Source: an uncultured Bacteroides sp. (lineage in GTDB: Bacteria > Bacteroidota > Bacteroidia > Bacteroidales > Bacteroidaceae). From it: a stretch of 64,000 bases of DNA. This document shows, one piece after another, positions 34,808 through 45,211 of this stretch (position 1 is its first letter; the number at the start of each line of letters is the position of its first letter). The notes below the pieces were generated by a model. That model did no database searches. It saw only the letters and a program-made list of their open reading frames with translations, and was not told the DNA's origin. The DNA is taken from contig CALUGY010000094.1 in assembly GCA_944320295.1 (NCBI GenBank), positions 1-64,000 on the forward strand, read 5' to 3'. The position numbers and the translations under genes were made by a program.

Positions 34808-36421
34808 ATGAAAAGACTAAGGACAACAACGCTGCTCATCCTGTCCGCCCTGCTCGGCCTGGCGGGCGGGCGGGCATCGGCACAAGGCGGCAAGCCCCTG
34901 CGCAAGCTGCAAATGGCCGAAGTGGCCATCAGCCGCCTCTATGTGGACTCGGTGGACGAGGACAAGCTGGTGGAGAGCGCCATCGTGGAGATGCTCTCGC
35001 AGCTCGACCCGCACTCCACATACCTCACCCCGGAGGAGGTGAAGGCCACGAACGAGCCGCTGCAAGGCAACTTCGAGGGCATAGGCATACAGTTCCAGAT
35101 GATGGAAGACACGCTGCTCGTCATACAGCCCGTCAGCGGCGGGCCCTCTGAAAAGGCGGGCATCTTGGCCGGCGACCGCATCACGCTGGTAAACGACACC
35201 GCCATTGCGGGCGTAAAGATGGGGACGGACGAGATAATGCGCCGCCTGCGCGGCCCCAAGGGCACGCGGGTGGACCTGGGCGTGGTGCGCCGCGGAGTGG
35301 GCGGCGTGCTGCACTTCAACGTACGGCGCGACAAGATACCCATCCTGAGCCTCGACGCCGCCTACATGATACAACCCCGCACCGGCTACATACGCATCAA
35401 CCGCTTCGGGGCCACCACGGCCGACGAGTTCGGCAAGGCGCTGAAAGACTTGCAGAAGCAAGGCATGCGCGACCTCATACTCGACCTGCAAGGCAACGGC
35501 GGGGGCTACCTCAACGCGTCCATAGACCTGGCCAACGAGTTCCTCGGCCAGAAGGAACTGATAGTCTACACCGAGGGCCGCGCCTCGCGCCGCAGCGACT
35601 TCCTGGCCAAGGGCACGGGCGACTTCCGCAAGGGACGGCTCGTGGTGCTGGTGGACGAATACTCAGCCTCGGCCAGCGAGATAGTCACCGGGGCCATACA
35701 AGACCACGACCGGGGCGTGGTGGTGGGCCGGCGCACCTTCGGCAAGGGACTGGTGCAACGCCCCGTGGAACTGCCCGACGGCTCCATGATGCGCCTCACC
35801 ATAGCCCGCTACTACACCCCCTCCGGCCGCTGCATACAGAAGCCCTATGAGGACGAAAAGGGCGAAGGCATGCTCGAACAGTACAACCGCGACCTGCTGC
35901 AACGCTACGAGCACGGCGAGCTGATGCATGCCGACAGCATACACTTCCCCGACTCGCTGAAGTACCGCACCCTGCGCCTGGGCCGTACCGTCTACGGCGG
36001 GGGAGGCATCATGCCCGACTTCTTCGTGCCCATAGACACCGCGCAGTATACCGACTACCACCGCCAACTGGTAGCGAAAGGCCTCATCAACAAGTCCGTC
36101 ACCCGCTACATAGAGCAACACCGCAAGGAGCTGGAGAAGAAGTACAGGAAGTTCGACAAGTTCAACCGCGACTTCCAGATAGACGACGCCTTCATGCAAG
36201 GCGTGCTCGCCCTGGCCAAGGAGAGCGGGCTGGAGCACAACGAGGAGCAATATGCCAAGTCGCTCCCCCTGATACGCACCCAGCTCAAGGCTCTCATAGC
36301 CCGCGACTTGTGGGGCATGAACGAATACTTCGAAGTGATGAACACCACCGACCATACGGTGCAGCAAGCCCTGAAGGTACTAAACGAAGGAGGATATGAA
36401 CAGGTGATAAGCAGCCTGTAA
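34808..36421 (+). CDS. S41 (C-terminal processing) peptidase
   Basis: Periplasmic tail-type serine protease of 537 residues; the start at 34808 gives a proper signal peptide (MKRLRTTTLLILSALLGLAG to about RASAQ). A PDZ domain spans about 85-165 (GGPSEKAGILAGDRI). The protease core follows, with the Ser/Lys catalytic dyad in DEYSASASEIV and RRTFGKGLVQ. A long helical C-terminal extension (about 430-537) is usual in Bacteroidetes homologues. It lies downstream of the 34.68-kb 22-bp array. Substrates are unknown. Confidence 0.92.
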   Translation: MKRLRTTTLLILSALLGLAGGRASAQGGKPLRKLQMAEVAISRLYVDSVDEDKLVESAIVEMLSQLDPHSTYLTPEEVKATNEPLQGNFEGIGIQFQMMEDTLLVIQPVSGGPSEKAGILAGDRITLVNDTAIAGVKMGTDEIMRRLRGPKGTRVDLGVVRRGVGGVLHFNVRRDKIPILSLDAAYMIQPRTGYIRINRFGATTADEFGKALKDLQKQGMRDLILDLQGNGGGYLNASIDLANEFLGQKELIVYTEGRASRRSDFLAKGTGDFRKGRLVVLVDEYSASASEIVTGAIQDHDRGVVVGRRTFGKGLVQRPVELPDGSMMRLTIARYYTPSGRCIQKPYEDEKGEGMLEQYNRDLLQRYEHGELMHADSIHFPDSLKYRTLRLGRTVYGGGGIMPDFFVPIDTAQYTDYHRQLVAKGLINKSVTRYIEQHRKELEKKYRKFDKFNRDFQIDDAFMQGVLALAKESGLEHNEEQYAKSLPLIRTQLKALIARDLWGMNEYFEVMNTTDHTVQQALKVLNEGGYEQVISSL

Positions 36422-36428
36422 ACACAAG

Positions 36429-36463
36429 GAAGGCGGCCACGTCAGCACAGACGGGCCGCCTTC
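36429..36463. terminator. Hairpin between S41 peptidase and sulfatase
   Basis: GAAGGCGGCC (36429-36438) pairs perfectly with GGCCGCCTTC (36454-36463) between two convergent genes; no long T-run. Confidence 0.65.
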
Positions 36464-36491
36464 GTCATATCAATACCATGGGCCGGCTACC

Positions 36492-38027
36492 TTACCGCAC
36501 CCAGTCTTTACCAGGATAGTTGGGACTGTAGAGCAGGTTCTCGGTGCGCACCACGAGTTTGCCGTCCTTCACCCATTCCTCACCGCGCTCTTGCAAGTGT
36601 GCCACCATGGCCTCGCGCATCTCTGCCAGCAACTTGGCCGAAGCAGGGTCGGCAGACAGGTCGTGCAACTCGTGCGGGTCGTCCACCAGGTTGAACAGCT
36701 GCTCCTCACCGGTGCGGAAGAACCAGATGTATTTCACCTTGCCGTCGGTCAGGGCGCACCAGTAGTTCTCGTCCCAGTAGCACACGGCGTGCTCCAGGTC
36801 TATGTACTTGCGCCATGTTGTCTTCTGCCCGGTCAGCAAGGGCAGCAATGACATGCCGTCTATGCCTTCCGGAACGTCCAGGCCGTTCACGTCGAGGAAG
36901 GTGGGCAACAGGTCGCGCAACTCCACCGGGGCGTCTATCACCTCGCCCGCCTTCAATCCGCCCTCCATGCCGCGCGGCAGCTTGACGATGAAGGGGATGC
37001 CTGCGGAGCTTTCGTAGGCATACGTCTTCCGCCACAGATGATGGTCGCCCAGCATGTCGCCATGGTCGGAGATGAAGCAGATGAGGGCGTCGTCATACAT
37101 GCCCTTCTCCTTCAACGCCTGTACAATGCGGCCTATCTGCTCGTCGATGAAGGTCACGGCGGCATAATAGTGCTTGCGCGAATGGCGTGCGTAGTCGTCG
37201 CCGAAGTTCCCGGCCCAGGCCGTGGGGTCTTTCTCCGGGTGCGTGTCCAGCGGCATGTCGGGGCACCAGTCTCCCACGAACGGTGCGGGGATGTCCCGGT
37301 CGTCATACTTGTCCACTACGCGTTGTGGCGGGTCATAGGGACTGTGCGGGCGGGCAAAGGAAATCTTCAGATACAAAGGCTTGTCGGAACAATAGCCTTC
37401 GATGGCCTCCACGGCCCTGTCGGCCGTCCACACGGTGGGGTGCAAGCGTTCGGGCAGGGCATATGCCTTCCCCTCGTGGCCGTTCCAGTCCACACCCGTG
37501 CTGTCCGGATTCAGCCCGAACGCTTGGGTATTGAACCACTTGCGGTAGTCGCTCATGTAGTAGGGCGACTGCACGCGGCCACTCTCGTCGGTCAGCGTCA
37601 GCTCAAAGCCATGCAGGGCAGTCTGCGGGTGCCAGTGCATCTTGCCGATGCCGAAGGTGCGGTAGCCCGCGTCTTTCAACATCTGCGGCAGCTCGTAGCG
37701 GTAGCGTTCGGCCACCACGCCATAGCCCAACATGCCGTGGTGCCACGGCGACATGCCCGTCAGCAGGCCGGCCCGTGCGGGCGTGCTGCTGGGTGTGGAC
37801 GAGTAGGCATTGCAAAACAAGTGGCCTTCGGATGCCAAGCGGTCGAGGTTGGGGGTCATCACTACTCCGTCGCTCGTGCAGCCCAATGCGTCCGCCCGTT
37901 GCTGGTCGGTCATCAGCAGGATGATGTGCGGCTGCTTCCGTTGCGGTTGCGCGGCCTGCGCCGCCAGGGCGGACAAGCCGGCCGTGCCCATCAGGCACAA
38001 ATTCAAACAGTCTTGCTTGTTCATCAT
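36492..38027 (-). CDS. Serine-type formylglycine sulfatase (S1 family)
   Basis: Exported sulfatase of 511 residues. A signal peptide precedes AAQAAQ. The catalytic motif reads STPARAGLLTG near Ser81, an S-x-P-x-R form, so activation would need an anaerobic sulfatase-maturating enzyme (none in this window) to convert the serine to formylglycine. The metal site includes LLMTDQQRAD, GKMHWHP and FISDHGDMLGDH. An upstream in-frame TTG is less likely than the tandem ATG at 38027. A TATATTTG box (38031-38038, minus strand) ends 3 nt before the start codon, so true promoter use is doubtful. Confidence 0.9.
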   Translation of the reverse strand: MMNKQDCLNLCLMGTAGLSALAAQAAQPQRKQPHIILLMTDQQRADALGCTSDGVVMTPNLDRLASEGHLFCNAYSSTPSSTPARAGLLTGMSPWHHGMLGYGVVAERYRYELPQMLKDAGYRTFGIGKMHWHPQTALHGFELTLTDESGRVQSPYYMSDYRKWFNTQAFGLNPDSTGVDWNGHEGKAYALPERLHPTVWTADRAVEAIEGYCSDKPLYLKISFARPHSPYDPPQRVVDKYDDRDIPAPFVGDWCPDMPLDTHPEKDPTAWAGNFGDDYARHSRKHYYAAVTFIDEQIGRIVQALKEKGMYDDALICFISDHGDMLGDHHLWRKTYAYESSAGIPFIVKLPRGMEGGLKAGEVIDAPVELRDLLPTFLDVNGLDVPEGIDGMSLLPLLTGQKTTWRKYIDLEHAVCYWDENYWCALTDGKVKYIWFFRTGEEQLFNLVDDPHELHDLSADPASAKLLAEMREAMVAHLQERGEEWVKDGKLVVRTENLLYSPNYPGKDWVR

Positions 38028-38132
38028 TGTCAAATATAAAGTTTATGGTTATATCATGCCGATGTCCGGACAAAGACGTGGGCAAAGTCGTCTTTACAAA
38101 AGATGGCCTTGCCCATGCCTGCCGGAGCACCG

Positions 38133-38816
38133 CTATTTCTTATCGCTCCCGATAATCTTCCACACCCATGCGCTCAATGCCGCGCCCACGAACGGGGCCA
38201 CGATGAAGAGCCACAGCTGCGACAACGCCAGGCCGCCCTCGAACAAGGCCGGGCCTATGCTGCGGGCCGGATTGACCGACGTGCCCGTGATGGGGATGCA
38301 GACAATGTGCACCAGCACCAGCGTCAGGCCGATGGCCAGCCCCGCCAGGTTGCCCGCGCCCTTCTTGCTGTCGGTAGCCCCCAATACCACCAGGACGAAG
38401 ATGAAAGTAAAGATGGCCTCGGCCAGGAAAGCCTGAAGCATCATGCCGTCGGCAAAAGAGTTGCTCCCGGTCTCCGTGGGCCCGCCATGCGCACCCGTCG
38501 ACACCAAGGCAAAGAGGACTGCCGAGCCGATGATGGCCCCTATCACCTGGAACAGCATGTACATGCCCGCATCCTTGCCGCTCATCCGCCCGGACAACCA
38601 TACGCCCAGCGTGATGGCGGGATTGATGTGGCAGCCCGATATGCCGCCTATGGCATAGGCCATGGCCACCACGGACAAGCCGAAGGCCAACGCCACGCCA
38701 AGCGTCCCAACACCTGCGCTCACCGCGCCTGCGGCATGTCCCGCAAAAACCGCGCTGCCGCAACCCATCAGTACGAGGACCATCGTCCCCACCATTTCTG
38801 CCAAATACTTCTTCAT
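38133..38816 (-). CDS. aqpZ: Aquaporin Z-like channel (MIP family)
   Basis: Inner-membrane water channel of 227 residues with six hydrophobic helices. Both pore NPA motifs are present, GCHINPAITLG in the first half and TSVNPARSIGPAL in the second. Start MKKYLAEMVGT at 38816 is the conserved beginning; earlier in-frame codons are excluded. Histidine and arginine around the pore (after TSVNPAR) fit a narrow, water-selective filter rather than a glycerol channel. A TATATTTG box (38846-38853, minus strand) lies 30 nt upstream. Transcribed alone. Confidence 0.92.
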   Translation of the reverse strand: MKKYLAEMVGTMVLVLMGCGSAVFAGHAAGAVSAGVGTLGVALAFGLSVVAMAYAIGGISGCHINPAITLGVWLSGRMSGKDAGMYMLFQVIGAIIGSAVLFALVSTGAHGGPTETGSNSFADGMMLQAFLAEAIFTFIFVLVVLGATDSKKGAGNLAGLAIGLTLVLVHIVCIPITGTSVNPARSIGPALFEGGLALSQLWLFIVAPFVGAALSAWVWKIIGSDKK

Positions 38817-38951
38817 GATAAAACAGTCTTTAAAGTTAATCCTGCCAAATATACACATATTATCTATATAAGTGGCACCGGCAAGGCTGTATTTTCAGCA
38901 ATTTTTAATGGAAGGCATGGAAAACGAGAGGCACATGCAGGCGGTTTCCGC

Positions 38952-39039
38952 GCAACGCGTTGCGGACGCGGGCGCAACATGTACGGAGCGCGGACGCGAC
39001 ATATTGCGGGCACGCTCGCGACACGTTCGGAGCAAACGC
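38952..39039. repeat. 22-bp tetra-repeat array, copy 4
   Basis: Units start at 38952, 38974, 38996 and 39018, with cores AACGCGTT, AACATGTA, GACATATT and GACACGTT and GC-rich spacers. Left boundary GGCGGTTTCCGC, right boundary GGAGCAAACGC. It lies between the PAP2 gene (upstream on the minus strand) and aqpZ. Confidence 0.88.
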
Positions 39040-39080
39040 GCAATACAACACAAATAAACGCCTGATATACAATAGATTCC

Positions 39081-39683
39081 TTATCGGCCCAAAAGCACCT
39101 TGTTCAGCCACTTGTTGACATACACGTTCAGCACCGCGCAGCCCACACCGATGACCGCCCCCGCCACCACGTCGGAGGGATAGTGCACACCCTCGTTCAT
39201 GCGCGACACACCCACCGAGCAGGCCCACAGGGCCGACGGGGCAATGACGTACCACTTGGGATACTCGATGCTGAGCGACGTGGCCAGCGCAAAAGCCGTG
39301 GCCGTATGGCTTGAGGGGAACGACGGGCTACTCTCGTGGCTGTACGGGTTCACCCGTCCGGGAAAACGTTCGTAGGGCCGCTCCCTGTCCACCAAGTGCT
39401 TCATGGCGTAGGTCACGACAAACGTGGAAGCCACGCTCGTGCCCACATAGAGGGCGTCGCCCAGCAAGTCGTCGTCGTGCTTGGCCCAACCGGCCACCGC
39501 CATGGCCAGCGGCACGCCCACCGCCACATAGGGTTCGCTGCGCGACACTACCTTATTATAATTGCGCACGAAACGGCCGTCCCAACTGTTCACACGGTGT
39601 AGCGCGTCGATGTCCCAGTTCTGCGCCTGCACGGCAAGCGCCCCCAAAAGAAGAAAGGAAAGGAAGAAAAAACGTCTTTTCAT
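39081..39683 (-). CDS. PAP2-family membrane phosphatase
   Basis: Phosphatase of 200 residues with a signal peptide-like N-terminus (MKRRFFFLSFLLLGALAVQA). The start at 39683 is chosen for it; the frame is open 33 codons earlier. The three PAP2 motifs are in order: KHLVDRERP, PSFPSSHTATA and SRMNEGVHYPSDVVAG, giving the catalytic histidines and arginines on the periplasmic side. It probably dephosphorylates lipid phosphates such as undecaprenyl or lipid A phosphates. A TATCTTTG box (39705-39712, minus strand) precedes it. Confidence 0.9.
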   Translation of the reverse strand: MKRRFFFLSFLLLGALAVQAQNWDIDALHRVNSWDGRFVRNYNKVVSRSEPYVAVGVPLAMAVAGWAKHDDDLLGDALYVGTSVASTFVVTYAMKHLVDRERPYERFPGRVNPYSHESSPSFPSSHTATAFALATSLSIEYPKWYVIAPSALWACSVGVSRMNEGVHYPSDVVAGAVIGVGCAVLNVYVNKWLNKVLLGR

Positions 39684-39804
39684 AAGCGTCAAAATGAACC
39701 GGCACAAAGATACGGCAAAATGCCCGGACACCGGGAACATGCCGCGCTTTATTTTCGGATACTCCTCCGCACGCATTCCCATTAAGGAATTATTTCCTTA
39801 ATTG

Positions 39805-39836
39805 CTTGCTTGATACGTGTTTTTCACCTATTTTTG
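39805..39836 (+). promoter_or_regulatory. Promoter of the fumarate reductase operon
   Basis: CTTG (39805-39808), a 20-nt spacer and TATTTTTG (39829-39836). The start codon lies 82 nt beyond the -7 box, leaving a long leader. Confidence 0.6.
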
Positions 39837-39918
39837 CATGACATTACGTGCGTACCGCACGCACGACGAACAAAAGCGCATTATGTCAAACAATTAAATA
39901 ACTTTAATTCAAACATTT

Positions 39919-40596
39919 ATGTGGTTAAGTAATTCATCTGTAGGAAGGAAAGTGGTGATGAGCGTCACAGGCATCGCCCTTGTCCTGTTTCTGACGTTTC
40001 ACATGGCGATGAACCTTGTCGCGCTGATTTCGGCCAAGGGTTACAACATGGTCTGTGAGTTCTTGGGAGCGAACTGGTATGCCGTTGCAGGCACGCTTGC
40101 GCTGGCAGCCCTGTTCATCATCCACATCATCTACGCTTTCTGGCTGACGATACAGAACCGCAAAGCTCGCGGCTCAGAGCGTTATGCGGTGACCGATCGG
40201 CGCAAGGAGGTGGAATGGGCGTCTCAAAACATGCTCGTGTTGGGCATTATCGTAATTGTCGGCCTGGGCCTGCACTTGGTCAACTTCTGGTCCAAGATGA
40301 TGCTGCCCGAACTGATGGGCTGCGAAGACGTGAGCGTGATGATGTATGCCGCCGACGGCATCTATCACATCCAGAACACGTTTAAGAACCCCGTCTACGT
40401 CGTGCTCTACCTGGTATGGCTCGCCGCTCTGTGGTTCCACCTGACCCACGGCTTCTGGAGCTCCATGCAAACGCTGGGCTGGAACAACAAAACGTGGCTC
40501 AAGCGTTGGCAATGCATCTCTAACATCTACTCCACCATCGTGGTACTCTGCTTTGCTGCGGTAGTCGTAGTGTTCTACATCAAATCACTCATCTAA
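39919..40596 (+). CDS. frdC: Fumarate reductase/succinate dehydrogenase cytochrome b subunit
   Basis: Membrane anchor of 225 residues with five hydrophobic helices, the single-subunit diheme type of Wolinella and Bacteroides. Candidate heme-ligand histidines are in LTFHMAMNL, IIHIIYAF, GLHLVNFW, IYHIQNTF and ALWFHLTHGFW. It passes electrons from menaquinol to the soluble subunits in anaerobic respiration of fumarate. It is the first gene of a C-A-B operon, followed by the flavoprotein gene after 137 nt of AT/GC-mixed leader. Confidence 0.94.
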   Translation: MWLSNSSVGRKVVMSVTGIALVLFLTFHMAMNLVALISAKGYNMVCEFLGANWYAVAGTLALAALFIIHIIYAFWLTIQNRKARGSERYAVTDRRKEVEWASQNMLVLGIIVIVGLGLHLVNFWSKMMLPELMGCEDVSVMMYAADGIYHIQNTFKNPVYVVLYLVWLAALWFHLTHGFWSSMQTLGWNNKTWLKRWQCISNIYSTIVVLCFAAVVVVFYIKSLI

Positions 40597-40733
40597 TCAG
40601 TAAACAAGACACGAGGGAAAGAAATTGCCAGGACACAAGCGGACGAACAGGCAAGGCCACAAGCCGACAGCCGGAAACAAACCTCGTCCCCTCGCCGGCA
40701 AACTCCCCCGTCAACTAAAAATAAAGAAAGACT

Positions 40734-42680
40734 ATGACCAAGATAGATTCAAGAATACCGGAAGGACCGGTAGCTGAGAAATGGACTAACTATAAGGCTC
40801 ACCAGAAGCTGGTGAACCCCGCCAACAAGCGCCGCTTGGACATCATCGTGGTAGGTACCGGACTTGCCGGAGCCAGCGCAGCCGCTTCGCTTGGCGAGAT
40901 GGGCTTCAAAGTGTTCAACTTCTGCATCCAGGATTCGCCGCGCCGCGCACACTCCATCGCAGCCCAAGGCGGTATCAACGCAGCAAAGAACTACCAGAAC
41001 GACGGCGACTCCGTTTACCGTCTGTTCTATGATACGGTAAAAGGCGGCGACTACCGCGCCCGCGAAGCCAACGTTTACCGTCTGGCCGAAGTGTCGAACA
41101 ACATCATCGACCAATGCGTTGCCCAGGGCGTTCCTTTCGCCCGCGAATACGGCGGCACGCTGGCCAACCGTTCTTTCGGCGGTGCACAGGTTTCACGTAC
41201 ATTCTATGCCAAGGGACAGACAGGCCAACAGCTGTTGCTCGGTGCATATTCTGCCCTGAGCCGCCAAGTGGCTGCCGGTACCGTAAAACTCTATACCCGC
41301 TATGAAATGCAGGACGTCGTCATCATCGACGGACGCGCACGCGGCATCATCGCCAAGAACCTGGTGACAGGCAAGCTGGAGCGTTTTGCCGCACACGCAG
41401 TAGTCATCGCCACCGGTGGTTACGGCAACACTTACTTCCTTTCTACCAACGCCATGGCATGTAACTGCTCTGCCGCTATGGCTTGCTACCGCAAGGGTGC
41501 ATGGTTCGCCAACCCCGCGTATGTACAGATACACCCCACGTGTATCCCCGTTCACGGTGACAAGCAATCTAAGCTTACGTTGATGTCGGAGTCCCTACGT
41601 AATGACGGCCGCATCTGGGTACCCAAGAAACTGGAAGACGCCAAAAAGCTGCAAGAAGGCACGCTGCAAGGCAAAGACATCCCGGAGGAAGACCGCGACT
41701 ACTACTTGGAACGCCGCTACCCGGCCTTCGGTAACTTGGTTCCGCGCGACGTGGCCAGCCGTGCCGCCAAAGAACGTTGCGACAAGGGTTATGGCGTAAA
41801 CAACACGGGGTTGGCAGTATTCCTCGACTTCTCCGAAGCAATACAACGCCTAGGCAAGGACGTGGTGGCACAACGCTACGGAAACCTGTTCGACATGTAC
41901 GAAGAAATCACCGACGTATCTCCTTACGAGAACCCGATGATGATTTATCCCGCCATCCACTACACCATGGGCGGTATCTGGGTAGACTACGAGCTGATGA
42001 CCAGCATCAAGGGACTGTTCGCCATCGGCGAGTGCAACTTCTCCGACCACGGTGCCAACCGTCTGGGCGCTTCGGCCCTGATGCAGGGCTTGGCAGACGG
42101 ATACTTCGTGCTGCCTTACACCATACAGAACTATCTGGCCGACCAAATCACCGTGCCCCGCTTCTCGACCGACCTGCCGGAATTTGCCGAGGCAGAGAAA
42201 GCCGTGCAAGACAAGATTGACCACCTGATGGGCATCCACGGCAAGAAATCCGTCGACTCCATCCACAAGGAATTGGGACGCGTGATGTGGGAATACGTCG
42301 GCATGGGACGCACGGAGGCCGGCCTGAAGGAAGGTTTGAAGCGACTGAAGGAAATCCGCAAGGAGTTTGAGACAGACTTGTTCATCCCCGGTGAGAAGGA
42401 AGGCATGAACGTAGAGCTTGACAAGGCCATCCGCCTGAACGACTTCATCACGATGGGCGAACTCATCGCTTACGACGCGCTGAACCGCAACGAAAGCTGC
42501 GGCGGACACTTCCGCGAAGAGTACCAAACGGAAGAAGGTGAGGCCAAACGTGATGACGAGAACTACTTCTACGTGGCTTGCTGGGAATACCAGGGCAGCG
42601 ACGACAAGGCACCCGTCTTGCTGAAGGAGCCGCTGGTTTATGAAGCCATCAAGGTTCAAACACGTAACTACAAGAGCTAA
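40734..42680 (+). CDS. frdA: Fumarate reductase/succinate dehydrogenase flavoprotein subunit
   Basis: Catalytic flavoprotein of 648 residues that reduces fumarate to succinate. The dinucleotide fold [19 protein letters not shown] and the covalent-FAD histidine in [11 protein letters not shown] are seen near the N-terminus, and [19 protein letters not shown] is in the capping region. Length and sequence fit the Wolinella/Bacteroides QFR group rather than E. coli FrdA. Codon use is more even than in neighbouring GC-rich genes, as expected of a highly expressed enzyme. frdB follows after 36 nt. Confidence 0.96.
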   Translation: MTKIDSRIPEGPVAEKWTNYKAHQKLVNPANKRRLDIIVVGTGLAGASAAASLGEMGFKVFNFCIQDSPRRAHSIAAQGGINAAKNYQNDGDSVYRLFYDTVKGGDYRAREANVYRLAEVSNNIIDQCVAQGVPFAREYGGTLANRSFGGAQVSRTFYAKGQTGQQLLLGAYSALSRQVAAGTVKLYTRYEMQDVVIIDGRARGIIAKNLVTGKLERFAAHAVVIATGGYGNTYFLSTNAMACNCSAAMACYRKGAWFANPAYVQIHPTCIPVHGDKQSKLTLMSESLRNDGRIWVPKKLEDAKKLQEGTLQGKDIPEEDRDYYLERRYPAFGNLVPRDVASRAAKERCDKGYGVNNTGLAVFLDFSEAIQRLGKDVVAQRYGNLFDMYEEITDVSPYENPMMIYPAIHYTMGGIWVDYELMTSIKGLFAIGECNFSDHGANRLGASALMQGLADGYFVLPYTIQNYLADQITVPRFSTDLPEFAEAEKAVQDKIDHLMGIHGKKSVDSIHKELGRVMWEYVGMGRTEAGLKEGLKRLKEIRKEFETDLFIPGEKEGMNVELDKAIRLNDFITMGELIAYDALNRNESCGGHFREEYQTEEGEAKRDDENYFYVACWEYQGSDDKAPVLLKEPLVYEAIKVQTRNYKS

Positions 42681-42716
42681 TCGGGAAGTTGAACAACTAT
42701 TAAAGACTAAGACAAA

Positions 42717-43472
42717 ATGGACAAGAATATATCATTTACCTTGAAGGTATGGCGTCAGAAAGGCCCGAAGGCCAAAGGCGCTTTTGAAACATACCAAATG
42801 AAGGACATACCCGGCGATACTTCCTTCTTGGAGATGCTGGACATCCTGAACGAACAACTCATCAGCGAGGGCAAAGAGCCCATCGTGTTCGACCATGACT
42901 GCCGCGAGGGCATCTGCGGCATGTGCTCGCTTTACATCAACGGGCATCCGCACGGTCCGGCCCAAGGAGCCACGACGTGCCAAATATACATGCGCCGCTT
43001 CAACGACGGCGACGTCATCACCGTAGAGCCTTGGCGTTCGGCCGGATTCCCCGTCATCAAAGACTTGATGGTAGACCGCACGGCATACGACAAGATCATG
43101 CAGGCAGGCGGATACATCAGCGTACGTACCGGCGCACCGCAAGACGCCAACGCCATCCTCATCCCGAAACCCATTGCCGACGAGGCCATGGACGCTGCCA
43201 GCTGCATTGGTTGCGGCGCATGCGTGGCTGCCTGCAAGAACGGTTCGGCCATGTTGTTCGTTTCGGCCAAGGTAAGCCAGCTGAACCTGTTGCCGCAAGG
43301 CAAACCGGAGGCCCTGCGCCGCGCCAAGGCCATGATTGCCAAAATGGACGAACTGGGCTTCGGAAACTGCACCAACACCCGCGCCTGCGAGGCCGAGTGC
43401 CCGAAGAACGTGTCCATCAGCAACATCGCACGCCTGAACCGCGACTTCATCCGTGCCAAGCTGAAGGATTAA
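42717..43472 (+). CDS. frdB: Fumarate reductase/succinate dehydrogenase iron-sulfur subunit
   Basis: Iron-sulfur subunit of 251 residues that relays electrons from cytochrome b to the flavoprotein. The [2Fe-2S] site is CREGICGMC with a later cysteine in GATTC, and the C-terminal ferredoxin part has [11 protein letters not shown] and [16 protein letters not shown] for the [4Fe-4S] and [3Fe-4S] centres. It closes the frdCAB operon, and a strong terminator begins 35 nt after its stop codon. Confidence 0.96.
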   Translation: MDKNISFTLKVWRQKGPKAKGAFETYQMKDIPGDTSFLEMLDILNEQLISEGKEPIVFDHDCREGICGMCSLYINGHPHGPAQGATTCQIYMRRFNDGDVITVEPWRSAGFPVIKDLMVDRTAYDKIMQAGGYISVRTGAPQDANAILIPKPIADEAMDAASCIGCGACVAACKNGSAMLFVSAKVSQLNLLPQGKPEALRRAKAMIAKMDELGFGNCTNTRACEAECPKNVSISNIARLNRDFIRAKLKD

Positions 43473-43507
43473 ACGGACTCCTTTCTACATTTGATTAATA
43501 TCAACCC

Positions 43508-43547
43508 AAGCTTCCCTTGCCGACATGCCGGCAGGGGAAGCTTTTTT
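43508..43547 (+). terminator. Terminator of the fumarate reductase operon
   Basis: AAGCTTCCC (43508-43516) pairs with GGGAAGCTT (43535-43543), the stem extended by TTGCCG/CGGCAG, and T residues run to 43547. Confidence 0.9.
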
Positions 43548-43593
43548 ATAGGCTGCACAGCCGTTCGAGGCCGCACGCACAGGGCTTTTACCC

Positions 43594-43681
43594 GCAACGC
43601 GTACGGAGCACGGACGCAACATGTTCCGAGCGCGGGCGCAACACGTTCCGAGCACGGGCGCGACATGTACGGAGCAAACCC
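43594..43681. repeat. 22-bp tetra-repeat array, copy 5
   Basis: Units start at 43594, 43616, 43638 and 43660, with cores AACGCGTA, AACATGTT, AACACGTT and GACATGTA. The right boundary is GGAGCAAACCC. It sits in the 410-bp gap between frdB and the PepSY-like lipoprotein gene; apart from the frd terminator, nothing else is evident in that gap. Confidence 0.9.
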
Positions 43682-43882
43682 CTCGCAAACAGCCTCCACA
43701 GGCCATGCAGACAACCCTCCACGGCCGGAACGCACCTCTCCCGCCACGCCGCATTTTTCCCGGCCTTTTCCCAAATCTTTCCCAAATCGGCATATAGCTT
43801 TGCCGTCAAAAGAGTGCCAAGGTCCGCAAAAGGACTGCACATACAAGAAAAATGTTTATTAACCCTTACAAAAAACACCATC

Positions 43883-45184
43883 ATGAACAAACTTTTACCT
43901 GCATGTGCATTATTGGTAGGCATGTATTTCACACTCGCCTCCTGTACAGAAGACGGACAACCACAGCCGGCCACGGTGCCGGAAAACGTCCTGGCCCAAT
44001 TCAGCCAGAGCTATCCGGACGCGCAAAACGTCAGCTGGAGCCAAAACGAAGAAGGCTATTACGTCGCCACGTTCTCCACCACAGCCTCCACCCGCAATGC
44101 CGCATGGTATGAATCCAACGGCACGTGGGGAATGACCGAATGCAAGATACCCTTCGCCCAGCTTCCCAAAGCCGTGTTGACAGCTTTCAATGCAAGTGCC
44201 TACGGACAAGGTTCGGGCTGGACGCCGGACGATGAAGCGGACAAACTGGAACGCCGGGACGGAAGCGAGACCATCTACGTGATAGAAGCGGAAAAGGGCG
44301 ATTCGGAGGTAGACTTGTTCTATACCGCCGACGGCATCCTGACAAAAGAAATCATGGATGCCGGCCACGAAAACGACTACAGCGGCTACCTGCCGCAAGA
44401 CCTCAGCGGGAGCATCTCGCAATGGCTGGACGACAACTACCCCGGGGCGCGCATAGTGGAGATAGACCACGAGGGCAGCGGTTACGAAGTGGAGTTCATT
44501 GCAAACAACCGCAAGATAGAAGCCTACTTCAACGCCTCGCAACAATGCGTGTACACCAAAACCGACCTCAACCGCCGGGACTATGAAGACCCCGCGCTGA
44601 TACCCGCCACCGTAAAGGCCACCCTTGAAGCATCAGAAGCCATGAAGAGCGGAGCATACATAGACGACATCGAACTATACACCGTCTACCAAGGCAGCGA
44701 AACAGTCCGGTACTTCCATTTCGAACTGGAGACACGCTTCGGCGATGAGACACAACTGTTCATAAAAGAAGACGGGACCGAAGAACGCCCCGACCTGGGA
44801 GGCAACACGGGCGGTAATCCCGGTATCAGCGTGGATGGAGACATCGAGAAGTTCATAACCGACAACTATCCCGGAGCCGTGATCATAGAGCGCGACTACG
44901 ACGACGGATATCTGGAAGTGGAAATACGCCACGACGGCACCATCAAGGAAGTGAAGTTCAACGGGCGCAACGAATGGATACGCACCGAGTGGGAAACGCG
45001 CGAACTCCCCGCCGCCGTAAGGCAAGCCATAGAGAATGAAGGATACCGCATAAGTGACGACGAATACGACCGCGTGGAGGCACCCGACAGGAAATGGTAC
45101 GAAGTGGAAGCTTGGAAAAACGGCGAATGGAAACTGTATGTGGACGACAACGGAAGCATATTCAACCGCCGGGCAGACGATTGA
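43883..45184 (+). CDS. Lipoprotein with three PepSY-like repeats
   Basis: Predicted lipoprotein of 433 residues (lipobox TLASC). It contains at least three related modules, each beginning with a helix and a (Y)PDA/GA turn: FSQSYPDAQNVSW (about 38), LDDNYPGARIVE (about 183) and ITDNYPGAVIIE (about 322), followed by a beta-meander. These match the PepSY-like/DUF2874 domains of Bacteroidetes periplasmic proteins, related to beta-lactamase-inhibitor folds. A glycine-rich linker (GGNTGGNPG) separates the second and third. The function is unknown; such proteins may bind or inhibit other envelope proteins. Confidence 0.83.
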   Translation: MNKLLPACALLVGMYFTLASCTEDGQPQPATVPENVLAQFSQSYPDAQNVSWSQNEEGYYVATFSTTASTRNAAWYESNGTWGMTECKIPFAQLPKAVLTAFNASAYGQGSGWTPDDEADKLERRDGSETIYVIEAEKGDSEVDLFYTADGILTKEIMDAGHENDYSGYLPQDLSGSISQWLDDNYPGARIVEIDHEGSGYEVEFIANNRKIEAYFNASQQCVYTKTDLNRRDYEDPALIPATVKATLEASEAMKSGAYIDDIELYTVYQGSETVRYFHFELETRFGDETQLFIKEDGTEERPDLGGNTGGNPGISVDGDIEKFITDNYPGAVIIERDYDDGYLEVEIRHDGTIKEVKFNGRNEWIRTEWETRELPAAVRQAIENEGYRISDDEYDRVEAPDRKWYEVEAWKNGEWKLYVDDNGSIFNRRADD

Positions 45185-45211
45185 CATTCCCCACGGAACG
45201 CACTTAAACAA

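Noticed and set aside
38952..39039. Arrays as ParB parS sites
   Set aside because: The core AACRYGTT does not match the parS palindrome centred on TTCACGTGAA.
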